A stretch of 64,000 bases of DNA from Brevundimonas sp. (GCF_003248455.1 NZ_QFNM01000022.1:52834-116833), one strand, 5' to 3'; shown: positions 15,741 through 24,621, numbered from the stretch's first letter. Numbers and translations: made by a program. The notes: a model not told the origin generated them from the sequence alone.

Positions 15741-16148
15741 ATGAACCGTTCAATCCTCACCAGCCTGGCCGCTCTGGCGGCGCTGGCTCCCGTCTCCCTC
15801 GCCCAGGCCCAGAGCCATTCGCACGCGGGCATGTCGGCGCAGGATCACGCCGCCATGCAGGCCCCCGCCAACGGCGTCGTCACCGCGCCCGCGGACAACG
15901 CCATGCTAGCGGTCGCGCCGACGACCTTCTCGGCGACGTTCCCGCACGCCATGACCCTGACCTCTCTCAGGCTGACGGGCCCTGACGCCCGGTCCATCGA
16001 CGTGGCTGTGGTCGACGACGCGGCGCCGGTCACCACGGTCAGCGCGCCCCTCCCCATCCTGGCCCCCGGATCCTATTCCGCCGCCTGGGCCGCGAAGGGC
16101 GCCGACGGCCACCAGATGAACGGCCTCGTCCGTTTCATGGTTCACTGA
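15741..16148 (+). CDS. CopC-domain protein with His/Met-rich N-terminus
   Basis: 135 residues, AGGAAG upstream. Signal peptide (1-23), then SHSHAGMSAQDHAAMQAP, a His/Met-rich extension absent from the first CopC, then a CopC-like beta-sandwich (VVTAPADNAMLAVAPTTFSA ... AAWAAKGADGHQMNGLVRFM). The ADGHQMNG motif matches the CopC C-terminal signature. The mature protein does not begin with the His of classical CopC, so its Cu(II) site may be different, with the N-terminal segment possibly binding Cu(I). Terminator follows closely. Confidence 0.85.
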   Translation: MNRSILTSLAALAALAPVSLAQAQSHSHAGMSAQDHAAMQAPANGVVTAPADNAMLAVAPTTFSATFPHAMTLTSLRLTGPDARSIDVAVVDDAAPVTTVSAPLPILAPGSYSAAWAAKGADGHQMNGLVRFMVH

Positions 16149-16196
16149 GGGATCGGCCTCCCGCCTCCTGAGGGGCCGAAGCCGGATGTGGAAGGA

Positions 16197-16227
16197 ACGC
16201 CGCGCGACCTGCCGCGCGGCGTTTTTC
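16197..16227 (+). terminator. Rho-independent terminator
   Basis: Perfect 9-bp GC stem (16199-16207 with 16214-16222, extended by AA/TT), six-base loop and a run of five T (16223-16227), 50 bases after the CopC-like stop. Ends the ECF-controlled lipoprotein operon. Confidence 0.9.
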
Positions 16228-16288
16228 CGTCGTCGATCAGCGGTCGGCTCCCCGGCTGACCCCTCGCGATGGTCTTTCAGCCCTGGGC

Positions 16289-17092
16289 TCAGTCGGCGCG
16301 CCGTGATCGCCGGCCGGCGCGATCCATCCGGCCGGGGGGCGAACTACGCTCCTGAAGGTGGGGCGCCAAGCTCGCCAATGTCCGGGTCACAACGTGGGCG
16401 TCGCCGAAACCGCGTCCTACAGCTTGGCCAGCCTCCGGGTCGTACAGAATGGTGAAACAGCCCAGCGCCTTGGCCGGGCGAATGTCCCATTCCAGACTGT
16501 CTCCGACGACACAGACCTCGGGCGGATCGACGTTCAAGGCGGCAAACACTCGCCTGAACGCGCCCGGATCGGGCTTGCCAACGCCGACCTCGCCTTCAAT
16601 CTGGATATGATGGAAACGCGAAGCCAGACCGAAACGCTCGATCTTGGCGCGCTGCAGTGGACCGGCGCCGTTGGTGAGCAGCGCGAGCCGGTATCCAGCG
16701 TCCCGCAGTTGGACCAACACGGCGTCCGCCTTGGGTTCGAGCCGCATCTGCCGGTCGCGATGGAGGCTGAAGGCGTCGGCGATGCGCTCTGCGATCTCGG
16801 GAGATACCGTTGGACTACTGTCGCGCCGCAAGGCCTCGAAGGCTTTGGCTGCGATGACGCGCCGGGCCTGCTTCGGGTCTGCGCGGCCCACGGCGTGGCT
16901 GTCCGGATCGCTCCAGAAGGCCCGCCCCGCCTCCGTCAGGGCGCGCGCTGCAACGTCCGGAGCGAGGTCGCCAAGCTCGGTCTGGTATACCTGACAGACG
17001 CTGCGCCACGCCAGATCAGGGCGGCGATAGGCTGAGAGCAGGGTGTCATCCAGATCGATCACGACGGCCCGGATCCGCCGCCCCGCTGTCAT
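16289..17092 (-). CDS. HAD-superfamily phosphatase-like hydrolase
   Basis: 267 residues. All HAD motifs are visible: motif I VVIDLDDTLL (Asp 13 and 15, nucleophile and acid/base), motif II ALLTNGAG, motif III Lys in GEVGVGKPDPGAF, motif IV VVGDSLEWDI. The helical cap between motifs I and II puts it in subclass IA (phosphoglycolate-phosphatase/haloacid dehalogenase-like). Substrate unknown. It lies 141 bases downstream of copB on the same strand; it may be read through from copAB, but there is no sign that it acts in metal resistance. The C-terminus ends in a basic tail. Confidence 0.88.
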   Translation of the reverse strand: MTAGRRIRAVVIDLDDTLLSAYRRPDLAWRSVCQVYQTELGDLAPDVAARALTEAGRAFWSDPDSHAVGRADPKQARRVIAAKAFEALRRDSSPTVSPEIAERIADAFSLHRDRQMRLEPKADAVLVQLRDAGYRLALLTNGAGPLQRAKIERFGLASRFHHIQIEGEVGVGKPDPGAFRRVFAALNVDPPEVCVVGDSLEWDIRPAKALGCFTILYDPEAGQAVGRGFGDAHVVTRTLASLAPHLQERSSPPGRMDRAGRRSRRAD

Positions 17093-17233
17093 TGGACAAC
17101 ACCGGGCCGGTCACCGGCCGGCGCAAGGCACAGGCTGTAGCGAGGCCCTGGCCCCGGCGGGGGCGTCCTGACAACCGACCCGTTGCGTGCCTGTGGGGGC
17201 GCCGGCGTCAAGACAAGACCCGCCGCCGCTTCG

Positions 17234-18853
17234 CTAGAACCACGCCCGAATGCCGACGACCAGCCGGGTGTCTTCCGAGCTTCGCCCGTCAGCTTCCAGG
17301 AAGTCCGCCGTATTGCCGAAGCTCTTGGTCCATTCGACGCCGACATAGGGTGCGAATTCCTTGCGGAACTCGTAGCGCAAGCGGGCCCCGATCTGGAGCG
17401 TCGACAGGCCGGACCCGATCCGGAGTTCGGGGATGTCCTCCGCCGACAGCACCACCTCGGCCCGGGGCTGCACGATCCAGCGATTGGTGATCCGCTGATC
17501 ATATTCGGCCTCCGCCCTCGCCGTCAGTTCGCCCTTGTTGGACAGGAAGGCCGCCGCATCGACCTCGAACCAGTAGGGCGCCAGACCCTGAATGCCGACG
17601 ACCAGATCGGTCCGGTCGCCCTCGGGCCGGTAGGTCTGCCGCAGGCCGGTCTGGAAGTCGAAGAAGGGTCGGAACGCCCGGCTGTAGAGGGCCTGGATCT
17701 CGGCCTCCTCGACCTCGCCGTCAAAAGCGCCCTCCCCTTCCGACTTCCACCAGAACCGATTGATGTCGCCGCCGGTCCAGCCCTGGGCGTCCCAGGCGTA
17801 GCCTTCCTCGTCGTCGCCAAAGGTCGCTTCGAGCTGGTCGATGATGACCGCCGTCGTGCGGACGTTTCCGTGCTCGACCAACAGCTGGGCGCGGGCCGCC
17901 GCCATTTCGGCGGGGTCGAACAGCAGGTCGGCGGCATTGGCCGGCCCGCTTGCCGCGCCCGCCGGAGCGGGGGCTTCCGGTGGACGTCCGGGATTGTTCG
18001 CGCTGGTCGGGACGTCGGGCGGCATGGCCATTCCGGACATGTCGTGTCCGGCCGGCATCTGACCCATCGTCGACATGTCGTGCCCCGCCGGCATGGCCGG
18101 CGCGGGCGGGGTCTGACCCATGGTCGACATGTCATGGCCGGCATGCGGGGACGCGGCGGCCGGAGCCGGCTGGGTCTGGCCCATCGTCGACATGTTGTGT
18201 CCCGCCGGCATGGCTGGCGCGGGCTGGGTCTGACCCATGGTCGACATATCATGACCGGCATGCGGGGACGTGGCGGCCGGAGCCGGCTGAGTCTGGCCCA
18301 TCGTCGACATGTCGTGCCCCGCGGGCATGGCTGGCGCAGGCTGGGTCTGACCCATGGCCGACATGTCATGGCCGGCATGCGGGGACGCGGCGGCCGGAGC
18401 CGGCTGGGTCTGGCCCATAGCCGACATGTCGTGCCCCGCCGGCATGGCCGGCGCGGGCTGGGTCTGACCCATGGTCGACATGTCATGACCGGCATGTCTA
18501 GACGCGGCGGCTGGAGCGGGCTGCGTCTGGGGCATCGTAGACATGTCGTGTCCCGCAGGCATGGCCGGCGCAGGCCGGGTCTGGCCCATGGTCGACATGT
18601 CGTGCCCCGCCGGCATCGCCCCAGCCTGCAGACGGACGGGCACCGCGCCCGTCGGGCACGTCGGCGCTCCGGCCGTCCCTATCCGGGATGCATCGGCGGT
18701 GGAGGAGCCGCGCGCGACGCAACCCTCCGGAAGCGTCTGGCGAACAGGCGCGGGCGTTGCATGCCCGGCGTGGCTCTGCGCCAGCGCAGGCGTTCCCGCC
18801 GCCGCGGAGGCCGCGGCGAGGATCAGGGGAAGGACGGCGACCGACGTCTTCAC
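17234..18853 (-). CDS. copB: CopB outer-membrane copper-binding protein with long Met/His repeat region
   Basis: 539 residues from GTG 18853, which overlaps the copA stop and has AAGGAG upstream. Signal peptide, then from about residue 80 to 275 eleven copies of the unit (P/H)AGH(D/N)MSxM separated by QTQPAPA linkers, then the CopB beta-barrel domain (PF05275; EAEIQALYSRAFRPFFDFQT, WFEVDAAAFLSNKGEL, APYVGVEWTKSFG, ending in an aromatic Phe as outer-membrane proteins do). CopB sequesters copper at the outer membrane together with CopA. Known CopB proteins have a few such octapeptide-like units; the number here is high. Confidence 0.93.
   Translation of the reverse strand: MKTSVAVLPLILAAASAAAGTPALAQSHAGHATPAPVRQTLPEGCVARGSSTADASRIGTAGAPTCPTGAVPVRLQAGAMPAGHDMSTMGQTRPAPAMPAGHDMSTMPQTQPAPAAASRHAGHDMSTMGQTQPAPAMPAGHDMSAMGQTQPAPAAASPHAGHDMSAMGQTQPAPAMPAGHDMSTMGQTQPAPAATSPHAGHDMSTMGQTQPAPAMPAGHNMSTMGQTQPAPAAASPHAGHDMSTMGQTPPAPAMPAGHDMSTMGQMPAGHDMSGMAMPPDVPTSANNPGRPPEAPAPAGAASGPANAADLLFDPAEMAAARAQLLVEHGNVRTTAVIIDQLEATFGDDEEGYAWDAQGWTGGDINRFWWKSEGEGAFDGEVEEAEIQALYSRAFRPFFDFQTGLRQTYRPEGDRTDLVVGIQGLAPYWFEVDAAAFLSNKGELTARAEAEYDQRITNRWIVQPRAEVVLSAEDIPELRIGSGLSTLQIGARLRYEFRKEFAPYVGVEWTKSFGNTADFLEADGRSSEDTRLVVGIRAWF
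18035..18616 (-). repeat. In-frame 117-bp tandem repeat encoding Met/His copper-binding units
   Basis: Within copB. Near-identical blocks start at 18117, 18234, 18351 and 18468, exactly 117 bases (39 codons) apart, with partial copies on both sides. Each block holds two AGHDMSxMGQT units, one followed by the linker QPAPAMP and one by QPAPAAASPH. Small differences (GHNM, AATSPH, SAM for STM) show that copies have diverged a little. The period keeps the frame, so copy number could change without loss of the protein. Confidence 0.95.
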
Positions 18854-20712
18854 GATGCAGCTCCTTCCATCGGACGGACCGTGACCACATTGAACATCCC
18901 GGCATGCATGTGCAGCAATAGGTGACAGTGGAAGGCCCAGTCGCCGGGGTTGTCGGCGGTCAGGTCGAAACTGACCTTGCCGCCCGGCGGAACGTTGACA
19001 GTGTGTTTGAGCGGCTGGTGCCCGGCAGGGCCCCCGGTGACCAGTTCGAAGAAATGGCCGTGCAGATGGATCGGGTGCGCCATCATGGAATCGTTGACCA
19101 GGGTCACGCGCACCCGCTCGTCCCGCTCGAACCGGATCGGCTCGACCAGCTCGCTGAATTTTCGGCCGTCAAAGCCCCACATGAACCGCTCCATATTGCC
19201 GGTCAGATGGATTTCCATCGTCCGGGACGGGGGACGCTGATCCTTGTTGGGCTGGAGCGAGACGAGGTCGGTGTAGACGAGGACGCGATGCGGAACATCC
19301 TGAAGCCCGATCGGACGCTCGCCCATGCGGTTGGCCGGCGCCATCGCGATGGCATCGACGCCCACACCGACCGCCATGTCGGGCGGCGCATTCTCGGGAT
19401 CGCGCATGTTCATTCCGGCCATGGAGCCGTGATCCATTCCAGGCATCGCCCCGGCAGGCTGGGCAGGCACGGCGCCGTGATCCATGCCCGCCATGGCTCC
19501 GCCGGAGGCTCCGGTCATGGCCCCGTGGTCCATCCCGGCCATGGCTCCGCCCGGCTGGGCTCCCATGGACCCGTGATCCATTCCGCCCATGCCGCCCATG
19601 TCCCCCATGCCCATGTCCTTCATGGTCAGGTTGGGAACCTCCCGCAGCGGCGGAACCTCGGCGGTCATTCCAAGACGCGGCGCCAGGGTCGCCCGCCCCA
19701 TGCCCGATCGGTCGATGGCTTCGGAGACGATGGTGTAGGCGCGGTCCTCGGTCGGCTGGACGATGACGTCATAGGTCTCGGCCACAGAAATCTGGAACTC
19801 GTCGGTCTCGATCGGGCGCACATTCTCGCCGTCGGCCTGAACCACGGTCATCGGCAGTCCGGGAATTCGCACGTTGAAGATCGACATGGCCGAGGCGTTG
19901 ATGATGCGCAACCGCACCCGCTCGCCGGGCCGGAACAGACCGGTCCAGTTCTCCCGCGGCCCGTGGCCGTTGATCAGATAGGTGTAGGTCGAGCCGTTGA
20001 CGTCGAGGATGTCGCGCGGATCCATGCGCATCTCGCCCCACATCCGGCGCTCTTCCAGGCTCATCCGGTCGCTGCCGTCCAGCAGGCCGGCCAGGGTGGT
20101 GCGCTGGCGGTTGAAGTAACCGGGGCTCTTCTTGAGCTTGTCGAAGATTTCGTGCGGGTGCATGAAGCTCCAGTCCGACAGGACCAGCACATGTTCGCGG
20201 TCGTAGGCGACCGGGTCGGCGCCCGCCGGGTCGATGACGATGGGCCCGTAATGGCCGAGCGCCTCCTGCAGTCCTGAGTGGCTGTGGTACCAGAAGGTGC
20301 CGGACTGCCGGACCGGGAATTCGTAAACGAAGGTCTCGCGCGGGCGGATGCCGGGGAAGCTGACGCCCGGCACACCGTCCATCTGGAACGGCAGCAGGAT
20401 GCCGTGCCAGTGGATGGATGTGTCCTCATCAAGCTGGTTCGTCACCGCGAGGCGGACGTTCTGGCCTTCGCGCAAACGGAGCACCGGCGCGGGAAGCACG
20501 CCGTTGATCGTTGTGGCCGTGGCGGTGCGCCCGTTCACGGTGAACGGCGACTGACCGATCGTCAGGTCGATGTTCGGGCCGGTGAGGGTCGGCAGGTCCG
20601 CCCGCAACCCCGGCGAACCTGTCTGGGCCCAGGCGGGCATCAAGCCCTGCAGGGCCGCGAGACCGCCTCCGGCGACAGCGCCGCGCAGCAGTAGTCGACG
20701 ATCCAGCTTCAT
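18850..20712 (-). CDS. copA: CopA periplasmic multicopper oxidase
   Basis: 620 residues, CAGGAG upstream. Twin-arginine signal (LDRRLLLRGAVAGGGLAAL). Three cupredoxin domains with the four copper-binding motifs in order: SIHWHGILLPF, TFWYHSHSG, HPIHLHGHFF and WAFHCHLLLHMHAGMF, the last with the type 1 Cys-His and axial Met. A Met/His-rich insert before the last domain (about residues 366-430) repeats GMDHGSM/GMDHGAM. CopA (PcoA-like) oxidises Cu(I) in the periplasm and binds copper. Followed by copB with overlap; preceded by a predicted ECF promoter. The Tat signal means it is exported folded with copper. Confidence 0.96.
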   Translation of the reverse strand: MKLDRRLLLRGAVAGGGLAALQGLMPAWAQTGSPGLRADLPTLTGPNIDLTIGQSPFTVNGRTATATTINGVLPAPVLRLREGQNVRLAVTNQLDEDTSIHWHGILLPFQMDGVPGVSFPGIRPRETFVYEFPVRQSGTFWYHSHSGLQEALGHYGPIVIDPAGADPVAYDREHVLVLSDWSFMHPHEIFDKLKKSPGYFNRQRTTLAGLLDGSDRMSLEERRMWGEMRMDPRDILDVNGSTYTYLINGHGPRENWTGLFRPGERVRLRIINASAMSIFNVRIPGLPMTVVQADGENVRPIETDEFQISVAETYDVIVQPTEDRAYTIVSEAIDRSGMGRATLAPRLGMTAEVPPLREVPNLTMKDMGMGDMGGMGGMDHGSMGAQPGGAMAGMDHGAMTGASGGAMAGMDHGAVPAQPAGAMPGMDHGSMAGMNMRDPENAPPDMAVGVGVDAIAMAPANRMGERPIGLQDVPHRVLVYTDLVSLQPNKDQRPPSRTMEIHLTGNMERFMWGFDGRKFSELVEPIRFERDERVRVTLVNDSMMAHPIHLHGHFFELVTGGPAGHQPLKHTVNVPPGGKVSFDLTADNPGDWAFHCHLLLHMHAGMFNVVTVRPMEGAAS

Positions 20713-20766
20713 GGGATACTCCTGAAAGTCATGACCGCGCCTCCGTACGGCGACGATCTATAGGGA

Positions 20767-20794
20767 TTTACGCAGGCGACGCGGTCGGCCCTCG
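20767..20794 (-). promoter_or_regulatory. Predicted ECF-sigma promoter of copAB
   Basis: On the minus strand: CGAGGG (20794-20789), 16 bases, CGTAAA (20772-20767), 54 bases before the copA ATG at 20712. Same spacer as the four other copies. Confidence 0.72.
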
Positions 20795-20849
20795 CGACAC
20801 GCTGCCGCAGAGCCGACCGCGCCGGCGGCCCTCGCGGCCGCCCGCCGAA

Positions 20850-21239
20850 TTACCGCCGCGCCAGAAGAGCCTTCATCTGGGCGATCTCCTGTTCCTGGGA
20901 GCGGACGATTTCCTCGCACAGACCGAGCACTTCCGGATCCGTCAGCGAGGCTTGCTGGCACATCAGGATGGCGCCGGAGTGGTGCGGGATCATCGAACGC
21001 AGGAACTCCGTGTCTCCCACCGCCGCCTGGGTCCGCATACCCCAGAAGCTGACCGCAAACACCAGGGCGGCAGCCCCGCCGATCAGCAGATTCGTCCGTT
21101 TCGACGGATACATCGACCGCATGAACACCAGCATGAGGATCGCCATAGGCGAGACCATCATCAGCGTCATGTAGACGTTGTTGAGGTTGAAATAGAAGTG
21201 ATTGAGGGACGCGATCATCGTGTACATCACCAGGTACAT
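20850..21239 (-). CDS. Membrane-anchored DUF305 protein
   Basis: 129 residues. Met-rich N-terminal membrane part (MYLVMYTMIASLNHFYFNLN and VYMTLMMVSPMAILMLVFM, about 1-42) and a third hydrophobic helix (LLIGGAAALVFAVSFWGM, about 51-68), followed by a short DUF305-type helical domain: FLRSMIPHHSGAILMCQQAS and EIVRSQEQEIAQMKALL. The MIPHH(S/Q)GA(I/L) motif defines DUF305 and its paired His are likely metal ligands. Proteins of this form are common in copper clusters; function unknown. No strong ribosome binding site, so the start is less sure. Confidence 0.8.
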   Translation of the reverse strand: MYLVMYTMIASLNHFYFNLNNVYMTLMMVSPMAILMLVFMRSMYPSKRTNLLIGGAAALVFAVSFWGMRTQAAVGDTEFLRSMIPHHSGAILMCQQASLTDPEVLGLCEEIVRSQEQEIAQMKALLARR

Positions 21240-21304
21240 GATGATGAAATCCTTGTTCTTCCTCTACTCGCAAATCTGCAACGGGACTTCTCGCCGACGC
21301 CGGA

Positions 21305-21985
21305 TCATCCTGCGCTGGCGGGATGAGCCTCCAGCCAGGCGCGCAGCTCCGCGATGTCCGCGGTCTGCATCTCGATCGTCTTCTGCGCCATGCGCCGGAT
21401 GTCGGCGTCCTGGCTTTCGCGCAGCACCACCTGGGCCATGTCGAGGGCGCCCTGGTGATGCGCGATCATCTTGCGAGCCCAGGTCTGGTCCGTGTCGACC
21501 CCGGTCGCGGCCATCATGGCCTCCATCATTTTCGCTTCGGCCGGCGCGAACGGCGGCTCACCGCCTCCGCCCGGCGCTGCCGCACCGGCTGCGGCCCCCA
21601 CGTTTGTTTCGAGCCAACGCTGGAGCTCGGCGATGTCCCCGGTCTGCATCTCGACGGTCTTCTGCGCCATCCGGCGAATGTCGGCATCCCGCGTGTCGCG
21701 CAGCACGATCTGGGACATATCGAGGGCGCCTTGGTGATGGGGGATCATCTTGCGGGCCCATGCCTCTCCGGCGCTGGCTCCCGTCGCCGACCTCATGGCC
21801 TCGTGCATCCTCGCCTCGGCGGCGGAGAAGGGCGTCTGCGCCATCGCCATGGGCTCCGGAGTCTGCGCCGACTCGTCGGCCTTGGAGGCCGCCGGCGGCT
21901 CGGCGGCCGGGCTGCACGCCGCCACGAGGAGAGCGGAACAGCCGGCGAGCAGAACGGACGAGCGTGTGAAGGTCAGGTTGAACAT
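21305..21985 (-). CDS. Lipoprotein with two tandem DUF305 domains
   Basis: 226 residues, GGAGA upstream. Signal peptide with lipobox (LLVAAC, Cys 24). Two DUF305 domains at about 52-130 and 145-222 are near duplicates: WARKMIPHHQGALDMSQIVL and WARKMIAHHQGALDMAQVVL, each ending in MQTxDIAELxxWLE. They are joined by a Gly/Ala/Pro linker. Each copy has the HH-x6-M spacing, suggesting two similar metal sites in one protein. DUF305 proteins are ferritin-like helical and often found with copper resistance genes. Internal duplication is clear from sequence; the binding role is inference. Confidence 0.9.
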   Translation of the reverse strand: MFNLTFTRSSVLLAGCSALLVAACSPAAEPPAASKADESAQTPEPMAMAQTPFSAAEARMHEAMRSATGASAGEAWARKMIPHHQGALDMSQIVLRDTRDADIRRMAQKTVEMQTGDIAELQRWLETNVGAAAGAAAPGGGGEPPFAPAEAKMMEAMMAATGVDTDQTWARKMIAHHQGALDMAQVVLRESQDADIRRMAQKTIEMQTADIAELRAWLEAHPASAG

Positions 21986-22029
21986 CGGGTGTCTCCGGCG
22001 TGGGGCGGCGCCGGCGAATCGGCCGGCGG

Positions 22030-22140
22030 CTAGTTGACGAAAGCGCCGCGGGGCGGCGGCGGGACGCGGACTTGAACCGGGATCTCGGCGCCGTTGCGCA
22101 ACCGGACATGAACGCCAGTTAAATCCGGGTCCTCCGACAC
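22030..22140 (-). CDS. Possible 36-residue protein, unknown
   Basis: A short frame from GTG 22140 (VSEDPDLTGVHVRLRNGAEI then PVQVRVPPPPRGAFVN) with natural-looking codon use and a purine-rich AAGGCGGAA upstream, in the gap between the P-type ATPase and the DUF305 lipoprotein. A longer in-frame start at 22218 exists. No family known to me. It may be a small gene or chance; comparison with relatives would settle it. Confidence 0.3.
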   Translation of the reverse strand: MSEDPDLTGVHVRLRNGAEIPVQVRVPPPPRGAFVN

Positions 22141-22266
22141 GGTTCCGCCTTGATCAAATATACCCGAACGCTGTTGGATCAGGCGAGGGATCGGCTGCCG
22201 GAGTGCGTAATGGCGCAAACGCCGGTCGTCGCCTTCTCCTGGCCCCGGTCCCCCATGCCGCCCCCG

Positions 22267-24621
22267 TTAAAGTCTGACCGCACGAAGCCGCAGCGCATTG
22301 CCGATGACGCTCACGGAGGACAGGGCCATCGCCAACGCCGCCAGAGCCGGCGACAGCAGGAGGCCGAAGACCGGGTACAGCAGCCCCGCCGCGACCGGGA
22401 TGCCCAGGGCGTTGTACCCGAAGGCGAAGACGAGATTCTGGCGAATGTTGCTCATCACCGCCTTCGACAGCTTGCGGGCCCGGACGATGCCCTGGAGGTC
22501 GCCCCCCAGCAGGGTGACGCCGGCGCTCTCGATCGCCACGTCGGAACCTGCGCCCATGGCCACACCAACATCGGCGGCGGCCAGGGCCGGGGCATCGTTG
22601 ACCCCGTCGCCAGCCATGGCCACGATGCGGCCCTCGGCGCGCAGCCGCTCGACGACCGCCGCCTTGTCCTGCGGCAGGACCTCGGCCTGGACGTCGTCTA
22701 TGCCGAGCCGGCGCGCCACCGCCTCGGCCGTGGTCCGGTTATCCCCGGTCATCATCACCAGGCGCAGGCCCGCGGCCTTCAGATCGCGAATGGCCCCGGC
22801 GGTCGTCGCCTTGACCGGGTCGGCGATGCCGAGGACGCCGGCCGCGGCCCCGTCCACGGCCACGAAGATCGCGGTGGCGCCGTCCTGGCGTAGCGCCTCG
22901 GCCTCGGCCTCGAGGGCGGCGACATCGACGCCGATCTCCTTGAGGTAGCGGCCGTTGCCGAGCGCCACGCGGCGGCCGTCGACCACCCCGGTGACGCCAC
23001 GCCCGACCGGGCTGTCGAACTCCGAGGCCTCCGACAGCGCGAGCTTGCGATCCGTCGCGGCGCGGACGACGGCGTCGGCCAGCGGATGTTCGCTGGCCCG
23101 CTCCAGACTGGCGGAGAGTCTCAGAAGCTCGGTCTCGTCGAACCCGGCGGCGGGCCGGATGGCCGTCACCGACGGTCGCCCCTCCGTCAGGGTACCGGTC
23201 TTGTCGAGCACCAAGGTGTCGACCTTTTCGAAACGCTCCAGCGCCTCGGCGTTCTTGATCAGCACCCCGGCGTGGGCGCCGCGCCCCACCCCGACCATGA
23301 TCGAGATCGGCGTGGCCAGGCCCAGGGCGCAGGGACAGGCGATGATCAGCACCGACACCGCGGCGACGAGGGCGTAGGACAGGCGCGGCTCCGGACCGAT
23401 CAGGCCCCAGACGACGGCGGCGAGAACCGCGATGGCGATCACGGCCGGCACGAACCAGCCGGACACCTTGTCGGCCAGCCGCTGGATCGGCGCGCGGCTG
23501 CGCTGGGCCTGGGCCACCATCTGGACGATCTGCGCCAGAAGGGTGTCGGCGCCCACCTTGTCGGCCCGCATCACGAACGAGCCGGTCTTGTTGAGCGATC
23601 CGGCGACGACCTTGTCGCCGACGTCCTTGGTCACCGGCATGGATTCACCCGTGACGAGGGACTCGTCGATGGTCACCCGACCGTCCAGAATCTCGCCATC
23701 GACCGCCACCTTCTCGCCGGGGCGGACGCGCAGCCGGTCTCCGACGGCGACCATGTCGAGCGTGACGTCCTCGTCGCCGCCGTCGTCACGGAGCCGCCGC
23801 GCGGTCTTGGGCGCCAAATCAAGCAGCGCCCGGATGGCGCCGGACGTCTGTTCGCGGGCGCGCAGCTCAAGAATCTGGCCCACCAGAACCAGGACGGTGA
23901 TGATGGCCGCTGCCTCGAAATAGACCGGCGCGCTGCCGTCCATCCGGCGGACCGCCGCCGGGAACAGAGCCGGCGCCAGCACCGCGACCACGCTGTAGAT
24001 CCAGGCCGCGCCGACGCCGATGGCGATCAGGGTGAACATGTTGAGGCTGCGGTTGCGGAGGGAAGCCCAGCCCCGCTGGAAGAACGGCCAGCCGGCCCAC
24101 AGCACCACGGGCGTCGCCAGCGCGAACTGGATCCAGTTGGAGGTTTGGCCCGAAATCCGCATCGCCAGTCCGGTCAGATGGCCGCCCATCTCGAGCGCGA
24201 AGACGGGCAGGGTCAGGACCGCGGCAACCCAGAGGCGGCGGGTGAAGTCGATCAGTTCGTGATTGACCGGCGCCTCGGCGGTGACGGTCTCCGGCTCCAG
24301 CGCCATGCCGCAGATCGGGCAGGAGCCCGGGCCCTCCTGGCGCACCTCCGGATGCATCGGGCAGGTGTAGATGGCGCCCGGGATGACAGGCGCCGGTTGC
24401 CGGGTCTCGCCGAGATAGCGGTCCGGATCGGCGATGAATTTGGTCCGGCAGCCCGCCGAACAGAAGAAATAGTGCTGGCCGTCGTGGACGGCCCGATGCG
24501 CCGCGGTCGCGGGATCGACGGTCATGCCGCAGACCGGATCGACCGCCTTCGCGCCGCCGTCGGCCGATTTGGCCGAACAGCAGCTGTGACCGGCCGGATG
24601 CGAATGGGAGGGCATGGACAT
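22267..24621 (-). CDS. copA: Copper-translocating P-type ATPase
   Basis: 784 residues, AAGGAG upstream. N-terminus: His/Cys-rich leader (SHSHPAGHSCCSAK), a YHS-type metal domain (DPVCGMTVDP ... YFFCSAGC), then a heavy-metal-binding segment YTCPMHPEVRQEGPGSCPICG. The P1B core has the membrane CPC motif (LIIACPCALGLATP), phosphorylation site DKTGTLTEG, TGES, the SEHPLA nucleotide-binding motif and GDGVNDAPAL. P1B-1 enzymes pump Cu(I)/Ag(I) out of the cytoplasm. No CxxC ferredoxin-like domain is present; the YHS and HMBD segments replace it. Divergent from csoR with a palindromic operator between them. Confidence 0.95.
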   Translation of the reverse strand: MSMPSHSHPAGHSCCSAKSADGGAKAVDPVCGMTVDPATAAHRAVHDGQHYFFCSAGCRTKFIADPDRYLGETRQPAPVIPGAIYTCPMHPEVRQEGPGSCPICGMALEPETVTAEAPVNHELIDFTRRLWVAAVLTLPVFALEMGGHLTGLAMRISGQTSNWIQFALATPVVLWAGWPFFQRGWASLRNRSLNMFTLIAIGVGAAWIYSVVAVLAPALFPAAVRRMDGSAPVYFEAAAIITVLVLVGQILELRAREQTSGAIRALLDLAPKTARRLRDDGGDEDVTLDMVAVGDRLRVRPGEKVAVDGEILDGRVTIDESLVTGESMPVTKDVGDKVVAGSLNKTGSFVMRADKVGADTLLAQIVQMVAQAQRSRAPIQRLADKVSGWFVPAVIAIAVLAAVVWGLIGPEPRLSYALVAAVSVLIIACPCALGLATPISIMVGVGRGAHAGVLIKNAEALERFEKVDTLVLDKTGTLTEGRPSVTAIRPAAGFDETELLRLSASLERASEHPLADAVVRAATDRKLALSEASEFDSPVGRGVTGVVDGRRVALGNGRYLKEIGVDVAALEAEAEALRQDGATAIFVAVDGAAAGVLGIADPVKATTAGAIRDLKAAGLRLVMMTGDNRTTAEAVARRLGIDDVQAEVLPQDKAAVVERLRAEGRIVAMAGDGVNDAPALAAADVGVAMGAGSDVAIESAGVTLLGGDLQGIVRARKLSKAVMSNIRQNLVFAFGYNALGIPVAAGLLYPVFGLLLSPALAALAMALSSVSVIGNALRLRAVRL

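Noticed and set aside
17183..18925. 580-codon plus-strand frame across copB with repeated RHVVPRRHG-like units
   Set aside because: It is the antisense reading of the 117-bp copB repeat; the sense frame has a signal peptide, the CopB barrel and overlap with copA.
20758..21273. 171-codon minus-strand frame overlapping the membrane DUF305 gene
   Set aside because: Different frame from the DUF305 motif MIPHHSGA; shadow.
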